DNA from: an uncultured Lachnospiraceae bacterium
Lineage (GTDB): Bacteria; Bacillota; Clostridia; Lachnospirales; Lachnospiraceae
Direction: 5' to 3'
DNA length: 64,000 nucleotides
Assembly: GCA_947630925.1 (NCBI GenBank)
Contig: CANRJM010000006.1
Coordinates: 1-64,000 of the forward strand
Shown here: piece after piece, positions 1 through 7,881 of the stretch
Position numbering within the stretch: the first letter of the stretch is position 1
How the letters are laid out: each line of letters opens with the position of its first letter
The notes under the pieces: generated by a model
What the model was told of the DNA's origin: nothing
Databases searched by the model: none
What the model saw: the letters and a program-made list of their open reading frames with translations, nothing else
Translations under genes and position numbers: made by a program

Positions 1-73
1 ATGAGAGTTTTGTCAAAGAGAAAAAATTTACTGTTTTTTTAAATTTACCTCTTGACAAAAGTCACTTCATAAC

Positions 74-99
74 GGAGATTTGGATTTTTGAGGAGAAAG
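74..99 (+). repeat. 26-bp direct repeat at an Rhs junction, copy 1
   Basis: This 26-bp stretch is identical to 31601..31626. In the second copy it encodes the last residues of a lipoprotein (GDLDF then stop) plus the start of the Rhs remnant that follows. Here only the tail is left, so the Rhs remnant at 101 probably once followed a copy of the same lipoprotein gene. The DNA upstream (1..73) holds no gene that I can recognise. Confidence 0.8.
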
Positions 100-100
100 G

Positions 101-861
101 AAGCAGCTACTACATGACTGACAACATGGGAACGTGGTGCAGCTGACAGATGAGAAGGGAAAAGTCACCAAGACCTATGAGTACGATTCCTTTGGAAATG
201 AGGTAAACCAGGACAGCAAGGATGAGAATCCGTTCCGCTATTGTGGGGAGTACTATGATAAGGAGACGGAGGAAATCTATCTCAGGGCAAGGTACTACGA
301 GCCAGAAGTGGAAAGGTTCCTGACGAGGGATACCTATACCGGGGAAGAGGATGAGCCGGAGAGTCTGCATTTGTATACTTACTGTGAGAATGATGCAGTT
401 AATAGAATTGATCCAAAAGGTCATGATTGTTATGTGTTTTCTCTTAATGAATTTAATTTGGAATCAAAAGGAGTTAAGAAGATAATAAAAAATGTAAAAA
501 GATTAGTACTTCTAGGATGTAATGCTGGACATGATGACTATAGTTTTGAAAACATAGCATATTATTTTTGAGGAAAATTAATGGTCCTTGTATAGCTTCT
601 GATGGAACTGTTTACTCATTCTCAGATGTTCCCTGTACAAATAAATCTACTTTTACATCAAAAGGAGATAAAGAGTGGAGAAGTTGGAGAAATGCTACGG
701 GTAGCAAAAGAAAAAAGAATGAGGGTTGGTTAATGTATCATAAGCGTAAAGATATTAGTTATTTATTAAATAGAAAGGTCACACTAAAAATATTATTATC
801 TTTTAAGCGAGGAAAAGAGATGACATCTTTAATGGATCAACGAGTAATACTCTCATCTTAA
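101..861 (+). pseudogene. Rhs core C-terminal remnant with LLGCNAG tip domain, frameshifted
   Basis: This is the end of an Rhs/YD-repeat protein, a family of large secreted or surface toxins. The RHS-associated core signature is clear: TYEYDSFGNE, FRYCGEYYDKETEEIYLRARYYEP and LHLYTYC.N, followed by the variable tip after DPKGHD. The tip has LLGCNAGHDDYSFENIAYYF and, in another frame from 568, an ASDGTV and NEGWLMYH stretch. These two halves read as one domain if a single T is added to the T5 run near 565. A second one-base loss near 130 breaks the YVTDPHGN motif, since the bases read gacaacat where gatccacat is expected. The tail after about 735 is not recognisable. I have seen this tip type on Rhs proteins but do not know its activity. 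The gene lacks its N-terminus, so it is a remnant. Confidence 0.8.
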
Positions 862-980
862 AAGGATGACATAAACCCTGATGAAGCTGAAGGTATTTAA
901 ACTATCGTAAATGGTAGATAGCATGTACCTCGATTGATTCGGTAAAAAATAGGATAATAGACTATATTGATCTATTACGA

Positions 981-1012
981 GTATCAAAAGTATAAAACTT
1001 AATTTTTGATAC
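981..1012. repeat. Hairpin (9-bp stem) before the IS66 scrap
   Basis: GTATCAAAA pairs with TTTTGATAC across a short AT-rich loop. No T-run follows, so it is not a clear terminator. It lies between the Rhs tip remnant and the IS66 scrap and may be a decayed element end. Otherwise 862..1033 holds no gene that I can support. Confidence 0.4.
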
Positions 1013-1033
1013 TACAATACGGGGGTTAAGTCT

Positions 1034-1285
1034 ATGAGTTCAGAAACAACGATAGTTGTGGCACAATACCGCCTTCACGAATGGGAAGAACAGAGATCAG
1101 GGACTAACCGTCCGGCCAGTATGAGAGTGGCGGACTGGTGTGTCTGTAACGGCATTACAAAGGCGAGCTACTATTACCGACTCCGCCATGTAAGTTTCGG
1201 GCTCCATGCCCAGCTTTACAGCCACGGTGTTCCGGCTGGATACAACTGGGGCTGTGTGTTTCACGGACAGTTCGCAAATGCCTAA
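1034..1285 (+). mobile_element. IS66-family TnpA accessory protein, rearranged remnant
   Basis: The first 55 or so residues match the N-terminus of the small IS66 accessory protein: the MSSETTIVVAQYRLHEWEEQ start, then MRVADWC and NGITKASYYYRLR. After about 1190 the forward translation stops resembling the family. Read on the opposite strand, 1190..1287 gives a typical TnpA tail (CELSVKHTAPVVSSRNTVAV). The 3' part of the gene therefore appears inverted in place. TnpB and TnpC are absent nearby, so the element is dead. A GGGGGTTAAG sequence just before the ATG may be the old ribosome site. Confidence 0.7.
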
Positions 1286-1318
1286 ATAGTTTTTGACTTT
1301 GAGGAGGAAATTAAAGTA

Positions 1319-1711
1319 ATGAAGAAGTTAAAAAAAGGATTAATAATATTGTTAGGAGTATCTATTCAAATGAGTATGTATAATTATGTTAATGTTCAAG
1401 CATATAATTTTCAAAATAGAAACGTTAACATTAAAATTATTTCTGCAACACCCCAAAAAATTAAAATAAAAATTTTTAATAAGGGAGATGATATAGCACG
1501 ATATTCTGAAAGTTTTATATTATATAAATATAAAAAAGGTAAATGGAGAAAAGTAAAAAAAATTTCACAAACCCCAAAAACATTATATCTTATTAAAGGA
1601 AAAGGTAGTAAAACAAAAACAATAGTATGTAAAAAAACTTTTGGGAAAGTATTGCCAAAAGGAAAATATAGGTTTAAATGGATTCAAAGTAAAAAATTTA
1701 CAATAAAATAG
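1319..1711 (+). CDS. Small secreted Ig-like protein (paralogue of 36630..37070)
   Basis: A 130-residue protein with a basic N-terminus and hydrophobic stretch (about 5-28) that looks like a signal peptide ending near VQA. The mature part is Lys-rich and predicted beta-rich. It has the pattern VNIKIISATPQKIKIKIFNKG, then YKYKKGKWRKV, and ends KGKYRFKWI..KFTIK. The same landmarks occur in the same order in 36630..37070, so the two are clearly paralogues. Both resemble the small bacterial Ig-like domains sometimes found alone in secreted proteins. AGGAGGAAATTAAAGTA before the ATG is a good ribosome site. Position beside Rhs debris makes an immunity-type role possible, but nothing in the sequence proves it. 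Confidence 0.65.
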   Translation: MKKLKKGLIILLGVSIQMSMYNYVNVQAYNFQNRNVNIKIISATPQKIKIKIFNKGDDIARYSESFILYKYKKGKWRKVKKISQTPKTLYLIKGKGSKTKTIVCKKTFGKVLPKGKYRFKWIQSKKFTIK

Positions 1712-1802
1712 CATTAAATAAAAAAGATGAAAAACTAACTGAGTGTGCGTATGTTCAATAATAAAAATGAAAAAAAGATAGGTTATATTATTTATAAAAA
1801 AA

Positions 1803-1890
1803 TGCAACAGCAGATGATTATAAACATCAGTTTAAGGGCAAGGTCACAGCCTACCGCTACAACAAAAACGATGAACTGATTCAAATATTG
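1803..1890 (+). pseudogene. Short internal Rhs repeat fragment
   Basis: This stretch translates as ATADDYKHQFKGKVTAYRYNKNDELIQI, a typical YD/Rhs repeat sentence, and it runs in frame into the next ORF. It is a scrap of a longer Rhs gene fused to the upstream edge of the lipoprotein-like gene at 1903. It has no start or ribosome site of its own. Confidence 0.6.
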
Positions 1891-1902
1891 AAAGTGGAGA
1901 AA

Positions 1903-2751
1903 ATGATGTTAAAAGAAAGAGGATGGAAAAAGGCATTTATGATTGCGATTGTTTGTATTTTTTTTATTACACCAATATGCTTCGGCTGTGGTAGTGATAA
2001 TGGAAAATTAAATAGTGATAAAAAAGAAGATGAAGAATGTATTAATAACTCTTACAAAATAGGATTTGAGTCAAATACGTCTTTTGGCGATAAGGTGTTA
2101 TGTCCCTATATTGAGTTTGAAGGAGGAAACAGCAGTTTGGAAGAAAAAATAAACGATAATTTGCGGCAGGCATCTACGTCATGGATAAACAAAACGTTTA
2201 TTAAAGAAAATAAAAACACCTACTACCCCGAAGTCTTTTGCCATACATCCAGATTCTTATCAGTAGGTCAATCTTATGAAACAGATAATTTTATTACTAA
2301 ATATAATTTTATTACTAATGATTATATTACCATGGACTTGGTGACGGGCAAGCGAATATTTTTGAAAGACATAATTACAGATGAAAAAAAACTGGCACAA
2401 GTTTTGCACGAAGGAAAGATTATGACTACATCAAGAAATGCTTTCACTTTAGATCAGGATGAGGCAGATGCTGCTGTGCGGCAGTGGTTGAGAAAGGTGA
2501 AACTGTCTAAAATTGAAAAGATACTTCAGCAATGTTCTTTAGAACAAAAAAAGTTTCGGCTATTTACAGATAAGAAAAATAAGAAAAAATCTTCATTGCC
2601 ATTTGTGCATGAAAGACCAAATTTTTATTTACAAAATGATGGATTGGTCATAGAGGAAGGAGAGTGGCATAGTCAAATAATTTTAAAATTTAAGGATATA
2701 GGTTATTTGCTTAACCCTCAATATAAAAAATATTTGACTACTGTCGGATGA
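1903..2751 (+). CDS. Putative lipoprotein or membrane-anchored protein, unknown function
   Basis: About 282 residues. Residues about 8-30 form a hydrophobic segment (KKAFMIAIVCIFFITPICFGC) ending in a Cys that could be a lipidation site, although the -3 residue is unusual. The mature part alternates beta-strand-like stretches with polar loops. The central part, with ITMDLVTGKRIFLKDIIT, recalls the DUF3298/DUF4163 style of secreted protein; I hold this loosely. The ORF track starts at a TTG inside the Rhs scrap. I prefer ATG 1903 (or 1906), just after GTGGAGAAA. It follows an Rhs fragment, the same arrangement as the lipoproteins at 30908-36368, so an immunity role is a reasonable guess. Confidence 0.6.
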   Translation: MMLKERGWKKAFMIAIVCIFFITPICFGCGSDNGKLNSDKKEDEECINNSYKIGFESNTSFGDKVLCPYIEFEGGNSSLEEKINDNLRQASTSWINKTFIKENKNTYYPEVFCHTSRFLSVGQSYETDNFITKYNFITNDYITMDLVTGKRIFLKDIITDEKKLAQVLHEGKIMTTSRNAFTLDQDEADAAVRQWLRKVKLSKIEKILQQCSLEQKKFRLFTDKKNKKKSSLPFVHERPNFYLQNDGLVIEEGEWHSQIILKFKDIGYLLNPQYKKYLTTVG

Positions 2752-2957
2752 AAAAAGAAATATCCTACAAATATAAAGAATAAATATACAGATTTTAAGT
2801 TAAAGGATATCTTATCATCTGGTGGTAAAAATAAAAGCGAAGGTCGTCATAGTGCAGTAACAGAATGTATTATGGTATGGCTCCATTTGGGGTTGGATTT
2901 CACTTGCGGATTGGGCAGAGGCATATTATAATAAAAGAGGAAGGATGTGACGAAAGA

Positions 2958-3889
2958 ATGGGGAATAAACTTTCCACGGAAAACAAGGATTCTATGGAAA
3001 AACCGTATTTTTCCAAAAAGCCATTTGAGGAACTGCAGATTAGCGACGATTTTATGTTCAGTGTCATTATGAGGAATCCCAAATACTGCAAGCCGTTTTT
3101 GGAGCGGATATTGGGCGTGAAGATTTCCCGCATTGAGTATCCGGAGTATCAGGACACAATTGACCTTACCTATGATGCGAAAAGCGTCAGGCTGGATATT
3201 TTTGTAGAAGGCGATGAAGATTCCGTGTACTGCATTGAGATGCAGACAACCGATAATAAAAACCTCCCGAAAAGGGCAAGATATTATGAGTCCATGATTG
3301 ACCTGAACATTTTGGAAAAGGGAGAGGACTACAGAAAACTGAAGAAGAATTTTGTAATCTTTGTATGTACGTTTGACCTTTTTGGCGAGGGACGGCATAT
3401 TTATAGCCTTGAAAAACGTTGTATTCAGAATCCGGAACTGCCTCTTGGCGATGAAACGACAACGATCATACTGAATACAAAAGGCACGTTGGATGATGTC
3501 TCGCCGGAGATGAAGATGCTGCTGGACTACATTGACGGGAAGGAACCGGGGGACAGTTATACAAAGGAACTGGACGAAGCGGTAGTGTCAACCAGAAAAA
3601 ATGAGAAATGGAAGGGCGCAAAACGTCCGGTGGACGTTTGTTCTGCGCGGACCGGAACGGAGTGGAGAAGAGTTATATGACTTTACAGATGCATTATCAG
3701 GAGAAATATGAGCAGGGGCTTGAGCAGGGGCTTGAACGTGGACGTGAGGAAGAAAGGGAGCAGTCGAAAAGGCAGTTTGCGTTACGGATGTTGGAAGCAG
3801 GGAAATTATCTGTGGAGGAAATTTCGATGTATTCCGGACTGAGTGCAGAACAAGTGCTCGAATTGGAAAAAGAGATGCAACCAGTGTGA
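2958..3889 (+). pseudogene. Rpn/PDDEXK_2 family nuclease-transposase, copy 1, frameshifted near the 3' end
   Basis: The family is PD-(D/E)XK nuclease 'transposases' (PF12784, Rpn-like), which cut DNA and promote recombination. Landmarks: DDFMFSVIMRNPKYCKPFLERILG, then VRLDIFVEG......YCIEMQTTD, which carries the D...ExQ nuclease core, and FVIFVCTFDLFG. The reading frame breaks at about 3615, where roughly 54 bp containing a strong palindrome is inserted relative to copy 2 (38230..39085). The C-terminal helical part (YMTLQMHYQEKYEQGLEQG....LSAEQVLELEKE) continues in another frame to 3889. Start chosen at ATG 2958 after GGAAGGATGTGA. The shared upstream motif GCATATTATAAT is also found before copy 2. 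Confidence 0.8.
3616..3648. repeat. Palindromic insertion inside Rpn copy 1
   Basis: GCGC-A-AAACGTCC, then GGT, then GGACGTTT-GTTCT-GCGC: an 8-bp perfect inner stem and a 4-bp outer stem. It is the core of about 54 bp that is present here and absent from the paralogue at 38230. It falls just before the YMTLQMHYQE block and is associated with the loss of reading frame. Confidence 0.65.
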
Positions 3890-3923
3890 TGACGGCAGAA
3901 TTTAACATGTAATAAGCTGGAAA

Positions 3924-3967
3924 GACAGCACTCTTAGCATGGAATAGATGTAGGGGTGCTGTTTTTG
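3924..3967 (+). terminator. Probable rho-independent terminator after Rpn copy 1
   Basis: CAGCAC pairs with GTGCTG across a long loop and is followed by TTTTTG. It lies 35 bases past the stop of the Rpn remnant. The long loop makes it a weak call. Confidence 0.45.
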
Positions 3968-3969
3968 TT

Positions 3970-4143
3970 GTGTCAGAGAAATTTGATACAGCAAGCATGG
4001 AGCAGAAAAAAATGATAGCCTGCCAGTTATTTGTTCGTATTGGATTAGGCAGGGATTATCAGCTTGTTATGCACATAAATGTCACTTACAAACAGTTTTG
4101 CCCCCAGTGGGAAATGAAGGAATGCAGTCAGAGGACAGCGTAA
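3970..4143 (+). pseudogene. Probable large serine recombinase, C-terminal remnant
   Basis: A 57-residue open stretch reads EKFDTASMEQKKMIACQLFVRIGLGRDYQLVMHINVTYKQFC. Its layout (helix with EEKK-type pattern, a R/RI turn, then a beta strand) resembles the last part of large serine recombinases from Clostridia mobile elements. The catalytic N-terminal domain is absent. It is too short for the ORF track. Downstream, 4144..4437 holds no gene that I can support. Confidence 0.45.
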
Positions 4144-4437
4144 GATACAGGTAAACGCTTTACATTGAGTTATTGTGGAGTAGTCAAAAAAGAACCCAAA
4201 CCATAAAAGAAAGTGCTTGCAATCTGCTTTGAAATATGGTAAGACACATTTTGTTGTTGAATATGTTCAATGTAATTTGAGTCATATATTGTTTCCCCGT
4301 CTTTCGGTGTGCAAATGCAATGGTGGTAGAACGATGTTACGTTCGAACACCGGAGAAATCGAGGGCAAAAACTGAATATTCCTCGAAGGCTTTTTTTGAT
4401 GACTTCTATGTTCCTAGTAAAACAATGGTAGAGACAT

Positions 4438-4953
4438 TTGAAGATAATAGAAGGAATGCGGTTTCAGAGAAAAGTGGGAAAACAAAAATCTGATATTTAC
4501 AGTGCAGCATCTGATCAGGCAGATATTCAGAAGGTCGAGAAGGTATTAAGAGATGTAAAGATGCAGAAACGTGTAAATGCGATGCGGAATGGCATATATA
4601 CTTATATTAATTATGATTTTGACAACAATGGTGTGGAACTATCAGGTGGAGAAGCGCAGAAAATTGCAATTTCTAAAGCCCTGTATGAGGATTCGCCATG
4701 TTGCATTATGGATGAACCAGCTTCGGCTCTTGATCCAATGGCAGAAGCTGAATTATATAATCAATTTAGTACTTTGCTTTCAGAAAAAACGATTGTTTTT
4801 ATCTCTCATCGATTGTCAAGTTGTATTTTTTGTGACCGTATTCTTGTGTTTAAGGAAGGTAAGTTAGAAGGAATGGGGATTCATGAAGATTTGCTGAAAG
4901 AATCGGAATTTTATTATAAAATGTGGGAGGCGCAGGCAAAAAATTATACATAA
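4438..4953 (+). pseudogene. ABC exporter ATPase, C-terminal half only
   Basis: The signature LSGGEAQKIAISKAL, the Walker B region CCIMDEPASALDP and the switch His (VFISHRLSS) are intact, followed by a usual exporter tail (EGMGIHEDLLKESEFYYKMWEAQ). Walker A and the membrane domain are missing, so this is the 3' end of a multidrug/peptide exporter of the fused type. The first 50 or so residues are not a normal exporter sequence in part. No good ribosome site precedes the TTG. I treat it as a remnant. Nothing recognisable lies between its stop and 5188. Confidence 0.75.
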
Positions 4954-5188
4954 TATTATAAGTGCGTGCTTTTCTGTTTAAAGTTAACAACAGGTAAAGA
5001 TAAACAGGTTCATCAACAAATGGTTATAAAATCAAAAAAGAAATGTAAAAGTATTAATTATAAACTTGCTTATTATGCTTGTTATTTATGCTGTTTTCAT
5101 ATATTATTTTTATATATATTATCCGATTTTTGAAATGATGCCGTGTAAGTGCGCATCAACAAGAATCAGAAGGTAAATTTTTTTCTTT

Positions 5189-5359
5189 TACAAGATTGTC
5201 GGAACCGTAAAAAATAGATGGAAGACTGCCTGGACAGACAAAAAGATCAAATCCGGGAAAACGTATTATTACAGGGTTGCGGCTTACAAAAAATTGAAGA
5301 AAAAAATCGTTCAGAGAAAGAGTGCGTGGGCGATGGTGTCAACAAAAGCTGCAAAAGTA
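5189..5359 (+). repeat. 171-bp perfect inverted repeat, arm 1
   Basis: This arm is, base for base as far as I compared, the reverse complement of 6394..6564, the fibronectin-like part of the frameshifted gene at 6141..7412. Here it has no start of its own and ends a few bases before a TGA. The absence of mismatches points to a recent copy or ongoing exchange. Confidence 0.9.
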
Positions 5360-5462
5360 TATTGATGAATTGAAATAAACAACTTCTTATCTGATGAAGA
5401 AGCGAAAGGACGCTACGATAACTACGCTCTTAAGGGAGAAAAAAGGGGAAGGAGGACTCTGT

Positions 5463-5678
5463 GTGAAAAAAGAAAAAATAATTGTTTTTTTCAAAAATTT
5501 TGCTGACTTTCTAATTACCATGATCATTCTATTATTTATTGAAAACAAATTAGGATGGATGGAGCCTGATCAGGAGATGATTGATACCATCATTGATAAT
5601 GCGATAGGATTGACAATTGGGTTGACTGTTTGGAAAATTATCGTGATGTTGATCAAGAAAAGGGGAAATTTAGAGTGA
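5463..5678 (+). CDS. Small two-helix membrane protein
   Basis: 71 residues with two hydrophobic helices, about 8-27 (IIVFFKNFADFLITMIILLF) and about 46-63 (AIGLTIGLTVWKIIVMLI), and a short acidic loop between them (EPDQEMIDT). The ORF track begins at 5394, but AAGGAGGA sits 6 bases before GTG 5463, which I take as the start. I do not recognise the family. It lies inside the 1.0-kb segment bounded by the 171-bp inverted repeats, so its orientation could change if they recombine. Confidence 0.55.
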   Translation: MKKEKIIVFFKNFADFLITMIILLFIENKLGWMEPDQEMIDTIIDNAIGLTIGLTVWKIIVMLIKKRGNLE

Positions 5679-5803
5679 TTAAAGTGTCTATATTTACAAA
5701 AATAGAGGGAAAATATACTTGGAAGATAATCGGTAAGCCGGTGTGCTTGGGCGGTGGGTTTATGCACAAGATGTATAAGTTCCCTGCCAAAATCATGATA
5801 TAG

Positions 5804-5874
5804 AGCAGCTGACGGGAGTCGAACCCGCCTCCTCAGCTTGGGAAGCTGATATACTACCGATGTACTACAGCTGC
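5804..5874 (-). tRNA. tRNA-Gly (anticodon CCC)
   Basis: On the minus strand the acceptor GCAGCTG pairs with CAGCTGC. The anticodon stem-loop TCAGC-TTCCCAA-GCTGA gives anticodon CCC, and the T arm carries GGGTTCGACTCCC. CCA is not encoded. All arms pair well, so it looks functional. It sits between the two arms of the 171-bp inverted repeat. The stretch 5875..6140 holds nothing that I can support. Confidence 0.93.
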
Positions 5875-6140
5875 ATATTTATGGGCAGCACACTCTGCCA
5901 CACAGCCCCAAAACAGAACAGGCATTGTATCTATCCGCTCCGCAAGTTGCTAACGATATGGAAACCCGTTACCACTTCCTTACCAAAGCGACACTTTACC
6001 TTTACCGCCTGAACAAAAAAACAACATCCAACATTTAATATTGTATCTTAACTCAAAAGATAATGCAAGACTTTTTAAAAAAATGATTTTTTCTTTCGGT
6101 TGAATCTATTCAATCCCAAAGAAACCATAATACATTTTTG

Positions 6141-7412
6141 TTATTGAACTATAATTACTTTCGCCTTAGAACTATTTTTACCACTATATGACTTTGCCCA
6201 GACCTTGCGCGTTCCAGCCTTTACAAACGTAATCTTTCTTGTTTTTTGGTTCACTTTCACAATTTTTTTATTTGATGTATACCACTGACTTTTTGCCGAG
6301 CCGTTTGCCCGTTGTTGTTTTCACGGTCGCTTTCATTTGTGTGCTTTGTCCCACTTTGCCCCGGACAGATTTTTTGCTGAGTCTTACACTGTTTACTTTT
6401 GCAGCTTTTGTTGACACCATCGCCCACGCACTCTTTCTCTGAACGATTTTTTTCTTCAATTTTTTGTAAGCCGCAACCCTGTAATAATACGTTTTCCCGG
6501 ATTTGATCTTTTTGTCTGTCCAGGCAGTCTTCCATCTATTTTTTACGGTTCCGACAATCTTGTATTTCCCGTTCTTTTTCGTGGCTCTGTAGATTTTATA
6601 TCCTTTGCCTCCGATCATGCGGTTCCATCTGAGCTTTATTTTATTTTTTCCGGCTTTCTTTGTTACAAGTTGTGGCTTTTTGAAATTCGGTTTCCATTTG
6701 GCTGCAAAATATGCGTTGCACTTATCAGGCTCGTACTTATGAGGCTCGTTTGCGTAGACTGCCTGATATTTCTCTCCGGGTTTATATATTTTCCCGTCCT
6801 TTTCCCATCCAATAAAGGTATAGTCTTTCGTTTTGTATGTGCATTTCGGCAGGACGGAAGTATATTTTTCCGTATTCCAATCATAGGTTTCTCTGATATC
6901 CTTTGCGCCGGGCCTTCTTCCGGCAATTTTTCCATATTTAATTTTCCCCGGTTGACAGATACAGTATGTCTCACAATACCATGGATAGTGGAGTTGTTTC
7001 CAGGTATATCCCGAAATATCCGAATCGATTTTTGATGTGGCGGTAATCTTGTATTGCCCGGGAATGCTCCCATAAGGCATCCAAAAATCTATGGATTCCC
7101 CCTCCTGAATTTTTACGGTTGTATATGTTTTGCTGGCAGTATCGTATCTTTCAATTTTCCAGTTCATGTCCGTATAACTCTTATCGGTTGCTATTGTTCC
7201 GTCTGACATATGCACGATTGCACAGTAGGGCTCAACATCACAGCCTATAGCCGGCGGCCAATCCTTAACATAATATTCAGATGTTTTCTTCAATTCAATG
7301 TAATCTATGTACGTCTCATTTTCTGCATCAACATTTTTTCCTGCCCAATGATTACTGGCGCTGCTACAATGATGCATAGCATAAGGCTTATCTTTTTTAT
7401 AACTGCTTTCAT
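6141..7412 (-). pseudogene. Secreted InlB-repeat/FN3/Big_2 protein with two frameshifts
   Basis: The ORF track shows only the middle part (6268..7437). A ribosome site (CGGAGGAACAATAG) and ATG at 7412 open a signal peptide (MKAVIKKISLMLCIIVAAPVIIG) in another frame. Adding one A to the A6 run near 7333 joins it to the main frame. The middle has an InlB B-repeat-like stretch (YTFIGWEKDGKIYKPGEKY) and a fibronectin type III-like stretch (GYKIYRATKKNGKYKIVGTV...YYYRVAAY). A Big_2-type domain starts at VNSVRLSKKSV. It is cut by an extra A near 6312; without it the domain continues WYTSNKKIVKVN...KVIIVQ to a stop at 6141. Likely a surface or secreted protein, now broken unless these indels are sequencing errors. 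Confidence 0.7.
6394..6564 (-). repeat. 171-bp perfect inverted repeat, arm 2
   Basis: Partner of 5189..5359, in inverted orientation and 1034 bp away. This arm is inside the secreted repeat protein and covers its fibronectin-like part up to the start of the Big_2 domain. Recombination between the arms would invert tRNA-Gly and the small membrane protein, and would give the secreted protein a different 3' end (KVY then stop). Confidence 0.9.
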
Positions 7413-7728
7413 CTATTGTTCCTCCGCTTTGATACATTATAAAATTGTCCGTTCATTTTGGGTGACTTTTCCAACATTATACTCCCCTCCTTTTTAAAAA
7501 ACAAGAACCATATATGCTTTTTGAATGCTGTGCTTTCTTCTGCTATCTCACATAATCCGGTATTATATATCTGCTGTCATTCATGGAAGAAACCAGAAGG
7601 CGTCAGAATGGATAGATATGGCAAGGGTGTTGAGCGCGTGAATAGTTGAAATATACGAAGAAAATGAGCGGATAAAATGTTTTATTTGTCTGAAAATGAC
7701 GAAAAAATGTCATTTTATGTAAAATGCA

Positions 7729-7758
7729 TTGACTTTGTAATAACGAATCATATATATT
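7729..7758 (+). promoter_or_regulatory. Probable promoter upstream of 7882
   Basis: TTGACT and TATATT are separated by 18 bases, about 125 bp before the start codon. A small hairpin (AAATGAC...GTCATTT) lies just upstream at about 7693-7715. The rest of 7413..7881 shows no gene; it holds the ribosome site of the divergent gene and this promoter. Confidence 0.5.
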
Positions 7759-7881
7759 GGTAGTAAAATCAAAGATATTCATTGTATTATCAGGCTGAAA
7801 AATTTGCAATCATGCTCAAGTACTACGGCTATGGCGTCCGGTACCGCCGAAACGGCAGAAATGAAAGGAGTGGTAACCGTT

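Noticed and set aside
6257-6535. 92-residue minus-strand ORF overlapping the secreted repeat gene
   Set aside because: Frame shadow of the FN3-like stretch; its sequence is not protein-like and the real frame has clear domains.
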